Part shown: one piece after another, positions 34,069 to 44,534 of the stretch | How the letters are laid out: each line of letters begins with the position of its first letter | How positions within the stretch are numbered: position 1 is the first letter of the stretch | Assembly: GCF_900112955.1 (NCBI RefSeq) | Contig: NZ_FONP01000009.1 | Coordinates: 31,404-95,403 of the forward strand | Length of the DNA stretch: 64,000 bases | Direction: 5' to 3' | Source: Peptostreptococcus sp. D1 | GTDB taxonomy: Bacteria; Bacillota; Clostridia; Peptostreptococcales; Peptostreptococcaceae | Notes under the pieces: generated by a model | What the model was told of the DNA's origin: nothing | Database searches by the model: none | The model's input: the letters and a program-made list of their open reading frames with translations, nothing else | Program-made: the position numbers and the translations under genes

Positions 34069-37000
34069 TTAAAATTCTTCGTCATAGTCATCATAATCAT
34101 CTTCTATGAATTCATCAATTTCCTCGTCTATACCATTGTCGATTTCCTCATCATTGAACATATCTTCCTCATTTTCATCAAATTCATCAGCCTCGACCTC
34201 TTCAATCATATGAGTATCTCCAATATCATCCGGTATCACGCTTTCTATTTTAAATTCTTCAAGTCCTTCTTCATCTACAGATTCCTTGATATCTATAGCT
34301 AAACCATCTTGGTCTAACGCACTGACATCCAAGCATAATGACTGCAGCTCTTTCATAAGAACTCTAAATGACTCCGGCATACCTGGTTCAGGAATATTTT
34401 CTCCCTTAACTATGGCTTCGTAAGTTTCAACTCTACCCTTAACGTCATCTGACTTAACTGTCAGTATTTCCTGAAGAATATGAGAAGCTCCGTAAGCCTC
34501 CAATGCCCAAACTTCCATTTCACCGAATCTCTGACCTCCGAACTGAGCCTTACCACCAAGTGGCTGCTGAGTTACTAGAGAATATGGTCCTGTACTTCTT
34601 GCATGTAGCTTGTCATCAACCAAGTGATGCAATTTCAAGTAGTACATATATCCCACAGTGATTCTATTGTCGAAGGTTTCACCTGTACGACCATCAAATA
34701 GCTGCAATTTACCATCTCTTGGATATCCTGCAAATTCAAGGGCATCCATTATATCGTATTCGTTTGCTCCATCAAATACTGAAGTGGCAACATACCATCC
34801 TAATTTTTTAGCCGCCAAACCAAGGTGAACCTCAAGAACTTGACCGATATTCATACGAGAAGGTATACCCTGTGGATTAAGAACTATATCCATAGGAGTT
34901 CCATCTTCCATAAACGGCATATCTTCCTCAGGTAATACTCTTGATATAACCCCCTTATTACCATGACGACCAGCCATCTTGTCTCCTACTTTGATCTTTC
35001 TCTTCTTCGCTATATAGCATCTTACAAGCTCATTTACACCTGGAGATAAATCATCGCCATTATCTCTGGTAAATATTTTGATATCAACTATGATACCGGA
35101 CTCACCATGAGGAACCTTAAGCGATGTATCTCTAACCTCTCTTGCTTTTTCACCAAATATGGCTCTCAACAATCTTTCCTCAGCAGTAAGCTCTGTTTCA
35201 CCCTTTGGAGTAACCTTACCTACTAGTATATCTCCAGAATCTACTTCCGCACCTATTCTAATAATTCCTCTTTCGTCCAAATTCTTTATTGCATTTTCAC
35301 CGACATTTGGTATGTCTCTTGTAATTTCTTCTGGACCAAGCTTTGTGTCTCTGGCTTCACATTCATATTCCTCGATGTGGATTGTGGATAATCTATCTTC
35401 CTTTATCAATCTCTCATTAATCAAAACGGCATCTTCATAGTTATAGCCTTCCCAAGTCATAAATGCTATCAAACAGTTTCTACCAAGAGCTATTTCACCA
35501 AGATCAGTTGCTGGACCATCCGCAATTACATCTCCAGCTTCGACTCTTTCACCCTTGCTGACAATTGGAGTTTGATTTATACAAGTACCAGAGTTTGATC
35601 TCTTGAACTTTAATAGCTTATATCTATCTTTGTCGCCATTGTCCTTCTTTATTATAATTTCATCTGCCGAAACTCTATCAACAATACCACTATTTTTTGA
35701 AACGACAACAGCACCAGAGTCCTTTGCCGCTCTATATTCGATACCAGTACCTATAATAGGAGCTTCTCTTCTGACAAGCGGAACTGCCTGACGCTGCATG
35801 TTTGATCCCATCAACGCTCTGTTGGCATCGTCATTTTCAAGGAATGGAATCATAGCTGTAGCAACGGATACAACCTGCTTAGGTGATATATCCATGTAGT
35901 CAACTCTATCCTCTGAAACTAATTCAACGGCACCAAGAACAGTTCTACAGATTACTCTTTTGTTTACAAACCTACCATTTTCGTCAAGTGGTTCATTTGC
36001 CTGTGCTCTTACATAAAGATCTTCTTCATCTGCTGTCAAATAATGAATTTCATCAGTAACTACTTTGTTTACTTTGTCATATTTTCTATATGGAGATTCA
36101 ATAAATCCGTATTCATTTATCTTTGCATAAGTTGACAGTGAGTTTATCAAACCTATATTTGGACCTTCAGGCGTTTCTATAGGACACATTCTTCCATAGT
36201 GTGAATGATGAACATCACGCACCTCAAAGCCAGCTCTTTCTCTTGACAAGCCACCTGGTCCAAGAGCTGAAAGTCTTCTCTTATGTGTCAGCTCTGACAA
36301 TGGATTAGTCTGATCCATGAACTGCGAAAGCTGTGAGCTACCAAAAAATTCCTTAATAGCCGCAGAAACTGGTCTAATGTTTACAAGAGCTTGAGGAGTA
36401 ATAGTATCCATATCCTGAACAGTCATTCTTTCCTTTATTACTCTTTCCATTCTTGAAAAACCAATTCTAACCTGGTTTTGCAATAATTCACCAACACATC
36501 TTATTCTTCTGTTTCCAAGATGGTCAATATCGTCAACATTACCAACTCTATCCTTACCTTCTATAATATAGAACAAACCAAATTCATAGCTTATAGATGC
36601 TATTATGTCATCAAGGAGTATATGCTTTGGAATCAACGTCTTTATATTCGTCCTGATTACTTCTCTTATCTCATCCTCTGTTTCATATCCTTCAAGAATT
36701 TCTTTTAGAGTAGGATAGTGAACATCTTCTTTTATTCCCAAATCAGAAATATCAAAATCCACATGAGCTTGAATATCTACGAAGTTGTTCCCGATAACCT
36801 TGACTTCTCTTTCATCATCTATCTTTATCCAAGCATAATTAATACCTGAATTCTGTATTTCCTTTGCAACATCTAGAGTAATCTTATCTCCAGCCTTTAC
36901 AAAAACTTCTCCTGTTTCTGTATTCACAATATCTCTAGCTGCCAGCTTATCCATTATTCTATAACGTAGAGCCAATTTTTTGTTGAATTTGTATCTACCT

Positions 37001-37809
37001 ACCTTTGCCAGGTCATATCTCTTGTGATCAAAGAACAATGAATTTAGTAAGGATGAAGCACTCTCAACAGTAGGAGGCTCACCTGGTCTCAGCTTTTTAT
37101 ATATCTCGATCAAGCCTTCATCTACATTACTAGTGTTGTCCTTTTCAAGTGTTAATCTCAATCTCTCATCATTACCTAATAGCTCAAGAATTTCAGCATC
37201 AGAGCCAATTCCCAACGCTCTCAGTAATACTGTAACCGGCTGCTTTCTTGTCCTGTCAACTCTTACAGAAATAATTCCTGATGAATCAGTTTCATATTCC
37301 AACCAAGCCCCTCTGTTTGGGATTACAGTAGAAGATATCAATCTATTACCTGTTTTATCTCTTTCCTCTGAATAGTAAACTCCTGGAGATCTAACCAACT
37401 GAGAAACGATAACTCTCTCAGCTCCGTTTATGATAAAGGTTCCTCTATCAGTCATTAAAGGGAAATCTCCCATAAACACTTCCTGCTCCTTTATTTCTCC
37501 AGTTTCCTTATTGATAAGTCTAACCTTTACTTTCAAAGGTGCACAATAGGTTGTATCCCTTTCTTTACACTCTTCAATATCATACTTTGGCTTTTCATCA
37601 AGTGAGTAATCGACAAACTCCAAAATCAAATTACCTGTGTAATCCTCTATCGGAGAAATATCTGTAAATACTTCCTTTAGTCCTTCTTTTAAAAACCACT
37701 CGTAAGAATCCACTTGAATTTCTATAAGATTTGGTACATCGGCTATTTCCTTTATTTTGGAAAAGCTCATTCTTTCCCTTTTTCCAATCGTGACTGGATG
37801 TGGTATCAC
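34069..37809 (-). CDS. rpoB: DNA-directed RNA polymerase subunit beta
   Basis: About 1246 residues. It begins with the conserved PNLIEIQ and [10 protein letters not shown] regions; the rifampicin pocket [31 protein letters not shown] and the [15 protein letters not shown] segment are intact. The rifampicin region looks like wild type (Q, D, H, S residues present). The C-terminus after the normal end carries ~65 residues very rich in Asp/Glu. Start chosen as GTG at 37809 because AGGTGA lies 5 bases upstream; a GTG three codons earlier overlaps that site. No rplL upstream: the 5' neighbour is a 479-base non-coding stretch. Confidence 0.97.
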   Translation of the reverse strand: MIPHPVTIGKRERMSFSKIKEIADVPNLIEIQVDSYEWFLKEGLKEVFTDISPIEDYTGNLILEFVDYSLDEKPKYDIEECKERDTTYCAPLKVKVRLINKETGEIKEQEVFMGDFPLMTDRGTFIINGAERVIVSQLVRSPGVYYSEERDKTGNRLISSTVIPNRGAWLEYETDSSGIISVRVDRTRKQPVTVLLRALGIGSDAEILELLGNDERLRLTLEKDNTSNVDEGLIEIYKKLRPGEPPTVESASSLLNSLFFDHKRYDLAKVGRYKFNKKLALRYRIMDKLAARDIVNTETGEVFVKAGDKITLDVAKEIQNSGINYAWIKIDDEREVKVIGNNFVDIQAHVDFDISDLGIKEDVHYPTLKEILEGYETEDEIREVIRTNIKTLIPKHILLDDIIASISYEFGLFYIIEGKDRVGNVDDIDHLGNRRIRCVGELLQNQVRIGFSRMERVIKERMTVQDMDTITPQALVNIRPVSAAIKEFFGSSQLSQFMDQTNPLSELTHKRRLSALGPGGLSRERAGFEVRDVHHSHYGRMCPIETPEGPNIGLINSLSTYAKINEYGFIESPYRKYDKVNKVVTDEIHYLTADEEDLYVRAQANEPLDENGRFVNKRVICRTVLGAVELVSEDRVDYMDISPKQVVSVATAMIPFLENDDANRALMGSNMQRQAVPLVRREAPIIGTGIEYRAAKDSGAVVVSKNSGIVDRVSADEIIIKKDNGDKDRYKLLKFKRSNSGTCINQTPIVSKGERVEAGDVIADGPATDLGEIALGRNCLIAFMTWEGYNYEDAVLINERLIKEDRLSTIHIEEYECEARDTKLGPEEITRDIPNVGENAIKNLDERGIIRIGAEVDSGDILVGKVTPKGETELTAEERLLRAIFGEKAREVRDTSLKVPHGESGIIVDIKIFTRDNGDDLSPGVNELVRCYIAKKRKIKVGDKMAGRHGNKGVISRVLPEEDMPFMEDGTPMDIVLNPQGIPSRMNIGQVLEVHLGLAAKKLGWYVATSVFDGANEYDIMDALEFAGYPRDGKLQLFDGRTGETFDNRITVGYMYYLKLHHLVDDKLHARSTGPYSLVTQQPLGGKAQFGGQRFGEMEVWALEAYGASHILQEILTVKSDDVKGRVETYEAIVKGENIPEPGMPESFRVLMKELQSLCLDVSALDQDGLAIDIKESVDEEGLEEFKIESVIPDDIGDTHMIEEVEADEFDENEEDMFNDEEIDNGIDEEIDEFIEDDYDDYDEEF

Positions 37810-38288
37810 TACTTTCACCTCACTAAATTAAATTTATTGCATTTGTTAATTTATGAGTTATACAGCAAAAAATCCACCTCGCTAATGTAATTAAATGCAA
37901 CAGAAATTTACCCTCGCAAGCCCACTTTATTTACTGTAAATTTTTAACAAAATATCTGTTTTTATTGCCATTTATCACATATAATCACATGAATTAATTA
38001 AATGACATACAAAACTAACCATAAAAAAGTTAATAGAAATGTAACTGTAATTTTTTGTTAACATTAAAAAAATGCACAATTACTCATTATAAAGCAGTAT
38101 ATTATTTTATCACATTTTTGTCCCAATTTCAATATTTTTTCAAGTTTTTTTATTTTAAAAATTCTTATCTGTCAACACATATGCTACACTAACAAGAAAG
38201 TTTTTTTATTTTAAAAAATTCCTGCAAGATTTTTTCTCAACAGGAATTTTAACACAATTTAATCAATATTTAGATTTAAGAAAAAAGG
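37810..38288. other. Non-coding region upstream of rpoB
   Basis: 479 very AT-rich bases. It must carry the rpoBC promoter because no gene or ribosomal-protein leader runs into it, but I cannot pick a convincing -35/-10 pair (a TTATAAT-like box at about 38088-38094 is one candidate). The 22-24 base run at 38142-38164 is repeated at 38198-38221 (A/T-rich). The terminator of the surface-protein gene occupies 38214-38251. Confidence 0.4.
38214..38251 (-). terminator. Intrinsic terminator of the CWB2-LRR gene
   Basis: AAAATTCCTG (38215-38224) pairs with CAGGAATTTT (38241-38250); the minus strand then runs into T-rich sequence. It lies ~40 bases after the stop. Confidence 0.78.
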
Positions 38289-40844
38289 CTAATTTGTTAT
38301 ATTTATATTCATCTCAAGAACTCCACTAAACGGATCTCTTTCGAAATCCTCCGTATAATAGATTTTTTCATATGGAATCATCACATTTAACCTTCCATCC
38401 TTCACCTTTTCCTTTGGTATAGTTATTTTTATTACATTACCAATTGCCTCTATTTGGATATTATCCTCTTTTTGTTTTCCAATTATACCATTGGCATATG
38501 AATAAAAATCCTTTATTTCGTTTACTTCATCTTCGTTTATTTCTTTTTCTTCCATAAAGATTTCAGTGATAACACTGCCATCTGGTCCCTTCAATGGATT
38601 TTCAACTGAAATTATTGAGCTATTTCCATTTTCTTCATATGAGATATTTTCCAATTCAGCCTTGGCTCTTTCCATGACAAACGAATATCTTCCATGAAAG
38701 TCTTTAGAAAAGATGCTACTAATAGGAGAATGATCTACTATTTTATTCCTAGTCAAATTTACCATACCGATTGATTCCATATCTGATCCTAAGTCATCAG
38801 GAACTGACAAGGAATTTTCCAATGTATCTAAATCCATAATAGGACTTATATCCGTTATTTTATTTTCATATCCCATCAACGTTGCTAATTTTTTCATATT
38901 TCTAACAACATCAATATTTTCTATCCTATTTACGGCAAAATTAAACTCAATTAGCTCTGTAAGATTTGAAAGCGAGCTGATATCAGATATATTATTTTTA
39001 TATAAATGTAGCCACTTTAAATTAGTCAAATTTGATAATGGTGTCACATCTGATATTTTATTATTTCTAACCGTCAATTGTTGTAAGCTTTTCAACCCTG
39101 ATAACGGTTTTAAATCACTTATTAATCTTAAATCTTGAAGATATAAAATTTTCAATTTTTTCATTTCAGCTAAAGGTTTAATATTTTCTATACAATTCCC
39201 CGTCATTTGGGGCTCTTCAAATGGACCTACATAATCTCCCGTCAAGTATAGCTCCTCTAATTCTGGTTTTTCTCCTATATTGTCTATGGATTTTATTTGA
39301 TTTCCACTCAAGTCTATTTTTATCAATTTTTTTAGATTTTTTATTGGAGTAACATCATCAATCTTGTTATCATTCAACCTTAATTCTTCTAAATTAGCCA
39401 GCTCCGACACTCCGTTTATATCATCTAAATTATTAGAGGTTGCAGTCAAGACTTTAATTTTCTTGTTATTCTTAATAAAATCCAAATTTTTCAGCTTATT
39501 GTTAGTTACTATCAGCTTTTCCAAATTTGTCAATTTATTTACGAAGTCTGCGTTATCAATCTCATTTCTTGATATATTTAACTCTCTTAACTTTGTTAAT
39601 TTGGATATTCTATTTATATCAGCTGACCTTAGTCCTGTCATATGAAGACTCTCTAGGTTCACAGCTTCTTCAATTCCCTTTATCGTTTTTGGATAATAAG
39701 CATCAAAATTATCATCAAATATATTTGACACATCAAGCTTTCTTAGATTCCTCATAGCCTTTATTGTTGGTTCAAAATTCACTATATCTTCTTTTTTTAT
39801 TACCTTGCTTATATCTATCAAATTTACTTTATCTAAAAATGCTTTTTTTACTTCCGCCTTTACCCTTTCATCTCCAAAAATCACTTTTTCATTTTCATCT
39901 CTGTTAGTCTGAGTATTATTACTACCACTAACACCTATAGTAATATTGCTTCTTGAAGCTTCACCTTTTTCAATTAATTTATTTATTTGTCCTATACATT
40001 TTTCAGAAATAGAATTTTCACCACCTATAATATACACCTTAGTTGGTTTGTGGCTTCTAATATACATTTCTACTGATGCTGGTATTTCATTTTTCTTTAC
40101 CAATACTATCGGATATTTTGTATCGGAGCTTATTGTAGATGCAGAAAGAGCATCTGGATAAGCTTCTCCTGAGGCTATTATTATCGGCATATTTTTTTGA
40201 TTTTTAGTAATTTCTTCAGCTACTTTTATTGATGTTTCATATCTGTCTATTCCAGCAAATCGATTTGCTCCAGTATAGCCCACAATACTTTTTTCGCCAC
40301 CAAATACATAGCTAATATTTTCTTCGATTATATTCTCAGCTGTAAGTATTAGACTTCCCTCTGAGCCCAGAAATGGAGCAGAAACCAATGCATCTACATA
40401 ATTATTTCCACTAGCAACTCCAACCTTATTAGAATTTTTGTTTATATTTTCCTTATATTCTTTTATCTTCTTGGAGGTTTCATATCTATCCTTTCCATCT
40501 AACCTCACTATACTTCCATATTTTCTCAGCTCATTTTCTGTTTTCTTTGATATTGTATTTTCTCCACCAACCAATACTAATTTGTCTGGACTCACTCTTT
40601 CCAACTCTTTTTCTATTGTTTTTGGTATTTCATTTTCTTTTACTAATAGTATTATCCCTTTTTCTTGTATTACTAATGGACCACTACTAATCGCATCAAA
40701 TGGTGTCTCTCCTGATGCTATCAATACCATTCCACCTTTTCTATATTTATATTCGGATATCTTCGCTGCTGTTTCATACCTATCAACACCAGATATTTTA
40801 ATTACTTTATTTTGAGTCCATCCTGTACCAAAAAATAATGGCAA
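38289..40844 (-). CDS. CWB2 / leucine-rich-repeat surface protein, signal peptide frame broken at an A8 tract
   Basis: An 851-residue surface protein in this frame. Residues ~18-300 hold three cell-wall-binding 2 modules (SGVDRYETAAKISEY, LDGKDRYETSKKI, AGIDRYETSIKVAEE; GGENTIS and GGENSIS motifs), which in Clostridioides difficile anchor proteins non-covalently to wall polymers. Residues ~345-720 are internalin-type LRRs (LTNLEKLIVTNNKLKNLDFI, NLKKLIKIDLSGNQIKSI) for binding a partner; a beta-rich tail follows. In frame, the sequence continues upstream as KKLFSISALILPLFFGTG, the hydrophobic core of a signal peptide, but its ATG (40900) is in another frame. A single extra A in the A8 run at 40869-40876 would join them. 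Confidence 0.87.
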   Translation of the reverse strand: MPLFFGTGWTQNKVIKISGVDRYETAAKISEYKYRKGGMVLIASGETPFDAISSGPLVIQEKGIILLVKENEIPKTIEKELERVSPDKLVLVGGENTISKKTENELRKYGSIVRLDGKDRYETSKKIKEYKENINKNSNKVGVASGNNYVDALVSAPFLGSEGSLILTAENIIEENISYVFGGEKSIVGYTGANRFAGIDRYETSIKVAEEITKNQKNMPIIIASGEAYPDALSASTISSDTKYPIVLVKKNEIPASVEMYIRSHKPTKVYIIGGENSISEKCIGQINKLIEKGEASRSNITIGVSGSNNTQTNRDENEKVIFGDERVKAEVKKAFLDKVNLIDISKVIKKEDIVNFEPTIKAMRNLRKLDVSNIFDDNFDAYYPKTIKGIEEAVNLESLHMTGLRSADINRISKLTKLRELNISRNEIDNADFVNKLTNLEKLIVTNNKLKNLDFIKNNKKIKVLTATSNNLDDINGVSELANLEELRLNDNKIDDVTPIKNLKKLIKIDLSGNQIKSIDNIGEKPELEELYLTGDYVGPFEEPQMTGNCIENIKPLAEMKKLKILYLQDLRLISDLKPLSGLKSLQQLTVRNNKISDVTPLSNLTNLKWLHLYKNNISDISSLSNLTELIEFNFAVNRIENIDVVRNMKKLATLMGYENKITDISPIMDLDTLENSLSVPDDLGSDMESIGMVNLTRNKIVDHSPISSIFSKDFHGRYSFVMERAKAELENISYEENGNSSIISVENPLKGPDGSVITEIFMEEKEINEDEVNEIKDFYSYANGIIGKQKEDNIQIEAIGNVIKITIPKEKVKDGRLNVMIPYEKIYYTEDFERDPFSGVLEMNINITN

Positions 40845-40846
40845 TA

Positions 40847-40900
40847 TTAATGCAGAAATCGAAAATAATTTTTTTTGCTTTTCTTGCTAAAACAATACAT
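40847..40900 (-). pseudogene. Start and n-region of the CWB2-LRR signal peptide (out of frame)
   Basis: ATG at 40900 with GGAGG at 40918-40914, reading MYCFSKKSKKNYFRFLH then TAA. The basic n-region MYCFSKKSKK is ideal for a signal peptide whose core (LFSISALILPLFFG) lies in the next frame. The frame change is at an eight-A run. Nine A would give MYCFSKKSKKKLFSISALIL. Confidence 0.75.
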
Positions 40901-41105
40901 AATACTCTTAATTCCTCCGTATCTAATATAGATTGATCAATAAATTAAACTGTACTAATACCTATTTTATACCATTGGATTCTTACTATCTACAACATTA
41001 ACATCAAAATAGATATATTTAATCCTTCAATCTATTAGTATTGTTTTTTTCTATAAAATGTATGCTATATATTATGTAAGCATCTATTCATAAATTATAA
41101 AATAT

Positions 41106-41753
41106 TTATTCATAAAAAGATATGAATATTTTTCCAAAAGCCTTAGCACCAACAATTATTCTATTGCCACCCGACGATTTAAGGCACATATTATTATCAA
41201 AGCTATCTATCTCCTCAACCTCAAACACATCTCCCAGCTTTATATTTTTTCTATCCATATATTCGAGTAAATCTTTATCATCTGAAAATCGCTCTATTTT
41301 GATCATGTCACCTTTCTTTATATCATCAATACAGAGAAAGTTCGTTTTTTCATCTCCAATATTTAAATAAATTTGTCCCCCATGAGGACAACAAACAGGA
41401 CACCCCAAAAACATGTTTAACCGATCCATAAGGTCATCCGAGGTTATGTATTGCAACGATTTAGCTTCATCATGAACATCAACCCACGAATAATTCAGCT
41501 TACTTCTAAGAAAGTACTCCCATAATCTATGCTTGGATATTATTTTTTTTGTTTCCTCATGCCCAAGCTCCGTCAATATCACTGCCCCTTTTTCCACAGA
41601 AACCAGCCCCTCCAGCTTCATTTTTTTTATCATATCAGTAACGGATGGTGGGGAAATACCTAGCTTTTCACTTATCAATTTATTCGTTGCAATAGCCTCA
41701 ATTTCATTAATCTCAAAAATAGCTACCATGTAATCTTGCCAACTCGCATTCAT
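41106..41753 (-). CDS. DtxR/MntR-family metal-dependent regulator
   Basis: 215 residues: an N-terminal winged helix (~20-60, ISEKLGISPPSVTDMIKKMKLEGLV), a metal-binding/dimerisation domain (~65-135, HRLWEYFL, VDVHDEA and CPVCCPHGG) and a FeoA-like SH3 domain (~140-215). Such proteins repress metal uptake when Mn or Fe is bound. The CPVCCPHGG segment has two more Cys than the usual N-PEYCPHG form. Its ATG overlaps the permease stop (TAATG), so it is co-transcribed with, and very probably represses, the ABC operon upstream. Confidence 0.9.
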   Translation of the reverse strand: MNASWQDYMVAIFEINEIEAIATNKLISEKLGISPPSVTDMIKKMKLEGLVSVEKGAVILTELGHEETKKIISKHRLWEYFLRSKLNYSWVDVHDEAKSLQYITSDDLMDRLNMFLGCPVCCPHGGQIYLNIGDEKTNFLCIDDIKKGDMIKIERFSDDKDLLEYMDRKNIKLGDVFEVEEIDSFDNNMCLKSSGGNRIIVGAKAFGKIFISFYE

Positions 41754-42871
41754 TAGAATACCTCCTGTTTATCTAGCTTGTAATGTTTTTGTAAAAAATT
41801 GTATCTTTTTATTCCCTCATCAGTCAATTTGTATTCATCATCACTTATGTATATTATACCATTATTTACAAGATGTCGAGCTGTATCTTTTAGTGCTTTT
41901 TTGCTCCACACTAGATGATTATGTATGCTAGATATCCTATTTTCAGAGTTGCTCGTCCCATCGCCCAAGTGATTTCCAATATGTATCACAAACATATCAT
42001 ATCTCACTTTCGACAATGTTTTTTTATTTCTCATATAATTAAACAGTATACCCTTCTTGTTCAACACAACTACAATAATAAATATCATCATGCCTACAAA
42101 AGCACACATTCCAGTCAATGATGAGTTTAAATAAATAGCTAAAATAGTTCCTATTGTACAATTTATTATAGAAAATATCACACTGAAAATAAGCATTCCT
42201 TTTAAATCCTTTGATATTATATAAGAGGTTGCCGCCGGCGTTATAAAAAACGACAAAACTAAAATGCTTCCCACCGAGTCAAATGCCATAACAGCTGTCA
42301 GCGATGTCAAAGTCATAAACCCATAAAAGATTATGCCGATTGGTATTCCTAATAAAATAGCATATTCTTCATCAAAGCTGGAAATTTTTAATGGCTTGTA
42401 GAATATAAATATAAAAATAATATTTATAATTGTGATAACCAACATTTTTATAAATCCTGTTGGAAGCATAATTCCTCCTATTTCCATTGTATCAAGTGAT
42501 GTAAATATCACCTCTCCCATCAATACTACATCAGTATCGATATGAACATTCCTTGCATACCTACTTATCAAAACCACAGCAAGTGAAAAAAACATCGGAA
42601 AAACAACACCTATTGCATCACTTCTTGCAACTCTTCTGCTTTTTCCAATCAATTCAATAACCGCCACAGTAATAACCCCAAATATAGCTGCACCCACTAA
42701 TAGCCACATTGAGCCAATGTCCTGAGTTATAAAGAATGCAATTACAATTCCCAATAACACTGAGTGTGCAATTGCATCTGCTATCATGGACATATCCCTT
42801 AAAACTAAGAAAACACCTAATAAGCTACAACAAATCGATGTTATCAGCAGCACTAAATATGAATCTATCAT
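41753..42871 (-). CDS. Metal ABC transporter permease (ZnuB/TroD-type) with C-terminal winged helix
   Basis: 372 residues: seven to nine membrane segments (~1-280) of the ABC-3 family used for Mn/Zn/Fe, then an ~85-residue cytoplasmic tail (from about residue 290) with VWSKKALKDTARHLVNNGIIYISDDEYKLTDEGIKRY, which reads like a winged helix of the DtxR type. The tail suggests a regulator-like domain fused to the permease, as annotated in some Gram-positive homologues. It overlaps the next permease gene by 4 bases (ATGA). Confidence 0.88.
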   Translation of the reverse strand: MIDSYLVLLITSICCSLLGVFLVLRDMSMIADAIAHSVLLGIVIAFFITQDIGSMWLLVGAAIFGVITVAVIELIGKSRRVARSDAIGVVFPMFFSLAVVLISRYARNVHIDTDVVLMGEVIFTSLDTMEIGGIMLPTGFIKMLVITIINIIFIFIFYKPLKISSFDEEYAILLGIPIGIIFYGFMTLTSLTAVMAFDSVGSILVLSFFITPAATSYIISKDLKGMLIFSVIFSIINCTIGTILAIYLNSSLTGMCAFVGMMIFIIVVVLNKKGILFNYMRNKKTLSKVRYDMFVIHIGNHLGDGTSNSENRISSIHNHLVWSKKALKDTARHLVNNGIIYISDDEYKLTDEGIKRYNFLQKHYKLDKQEVF

Positions 42872-43740
42872 CTTTTATTCTCCAATCTATATCTTCCTCT
42901 CAAAATGCCATATTTCCCAACAACCATCGAAATCAAGGTCATGAGTCCCATTATCAATATTATTGTTGGACCTGTGCTCAACCCATTGTATATTGAACTA
43001 AAATATGCACCAATAATTGCCGAAATACCTGCTATAAAAGAAGAAATAATCAATACAACACCAAATTTTTTACTCCAATGATTCGCTGCCACACATGGTA
43101 ATATGAGAAATGAGCTTATCAATATTGAACCCACTGCCTTCAATCCTACACTTACAAGTGCAATTGTCATCAACAGCAAAATCGAATCAACTAGCCTTGT
43201 ATTTACCCCTATCGTCTTTGCAAATTCTCTATCAAATATCACAGCAATCAACTGCTTTCTAAACAATACAAACAATGTAATAACAAACACGGAAACTACT
43301 ATAATAAGCTTTACATCCTTTTCCAGCATATATGCCGCCTGACCAAAAATATAATTTTCCAAACCAGACTGAGATGCATTTTGATAACTGGCATTGCCTT
43401 GAATAATACTTTTAAGAACCATTCCCAACCCAAAGAAGCCTGATAAAAAAATCGCTAAATTCGCATCTAATCTTACTTTGGAATTTTTCGACGACAATTG
43501 GATAAGAAAATAGCTTATCCCACCTGTAACCATAGCCCCAATGAAAAGCATAAATGGCTCTCTTGACTGAAATATCATAAATGCCAAAACTACTCCAGGA
43601 AATGTAGAATGTCCAATCGCATCACCTATCAGACTTTGACCCTTGTACAAATTCAGCGCCCCTATTATCGCCGAGGAAATTGCCAAAAATATTGTTCCAA
43701 CGGATATTATCATAAATGAATAGCTTGCTAATACCTCCAT
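42868..43740 (-). CDS. Metal ABC transporter permease (ZnuB/TroC-type)
   Basis: 290 residues with about eight membrane segments and the ABC-3 permease signature region (IGDAIGHSTFPGVVLAF). It forms the membrane channel together with the second permease for Mn/Zn/Fe taken from the lipoprotein. One base lies between its start and the ATPase stop. Confidence 0.9.
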   Translation of the reverse strand: MEVLASYSFMIISVGTIFLAISSAIIGALNLYKGQSLIGDAIGHSTFPGVVLAFMIFQSREPFMLFIGAMVTGGISYFLIQLSSKNSKVRLDANLAIFLSGFFGLGMVLKSIIQGNASYQNASQSGLENYIFGQAAYMLEKDVKLIIVVSVFVITLFVLFRKQLIAVIFDREFAKTIGVNTRLVDSILLLMTIALVSVGLKAVGSILISSFLILPCVAANHWSKKFGVVLIISSFIAGISAIIGAYFSSIYNGLSTGPTIILIMGLMTLISMVVGKYGILRGRYRLENKR

Positions 43741-43741
43741 A

Positions 43742-44464
43742 TTATTTCCTCCTAGTCATCCATTCCATCGGCGTTACATCCTTGAAAACTTGACTGCATA
43801 GCCCCTGACCCTTTATTACCTTATCTACAACAACCACATGATCAAAATACTCCATCAAGGTATTCATATCATGATGAACCACTATTACAGTCTTTCCATT
43901 TTTTTGAAATTCCCTGAATTTCTCCATTATTATCTGTTCTGTATTTTTATCGACACCAGCCAAGGGCTCATCCATTATATACAGATCTGCATCTTGATTG
44001 ATTGCCCTTGCTATAAATATCCTTTGTTTTTGCCCCCCCGATAAATCTGATATATGTCTATCAGCAAATTTTTCCATTTTCATTTCTCTCAATGAATTCA
44101 TTGCTTTTTCTCTGTCCGACCTACTTACCCTGTGAATTATACCTTTACCAGCATATCTCCCCATCATTACCACGTCAAGCACGGATATTGGAAAATCCCA
44201 GTTAACAGATTCCTTCTGTGGTACATAGGCAACCTTATTTCTAATCTCCTTAAACTCCTTTCCCCAAAAATATGTTCTCCCTGTTATTGGCTTCATCAAA
44301 TTTAGCATTCCTTTTAATAGAGTGGATTTTCCTGCACCATTAGGTCCTATTATCGCCGTTATTGACCCCCTTACAAAATCCACATCAACATCCCATACGA
44401 CAGGTATATCTGAATATGCCATAGTCATATCTTCAACCTTTACTACAATTTCTCTTTCTGACAA
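43742..44464 (-). CDS. Metal ABC transporter ATPase (ZnuC/TroB-type)
   Basis: 240 residues with IGPNGAGKSTLLK (Walker A), LSGGQKQRIFIARA (signature), LYIMDEPLAGVD (Walker B) and the switch His in VVHHDMN. The start codon is TTG with GGAG 9 bases upstream. Energises the two permeases encoded downstream. Confidence 0.92.
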   Translation of the reverse strand: MSEREIVVKVEDMTMAYSDIPVVWDVDVDFVRGSITAIIGPNGAGKSTLLKGMLNLMKPITGRTYFWGKEFKEIRNKVAYVPQKESVNWDFPISVLDVVMMGRYAGKGIIHRVSRSDREKAMNSLREMKMEKFADRHISDLSGGQKQRIFIARAINQDADLYIMDEPLAGVDKNTEQIIMEKFREFQKNGKTVIVVHHDMNTLMEYFDHVVVVDKVIKGQGLCSQVFKDVTPMEWMTRRK

Positions 44465-44534
44465 ATTATTACTCTCCTCTTCACTATATAGAACAAGTTC
44501 TCCTTGGAAGGAGAACTTTCTACAAATAATATAT

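Noticed and set aside
34069..34270. RpoB acidic tail as a frameshift artefact
   Set aside because: The stretch uses plausible codons and ends at a stop shortly before rpoC with normal spacing, so it seems genuine, although comparison is needed.
38142..38221. Two copies of an A/T-rich ~22-base run upstream of the surface-protein terminator
   Set aside because: Made almost entirely of T and A runs; expected by chance at this composition and without other structure.
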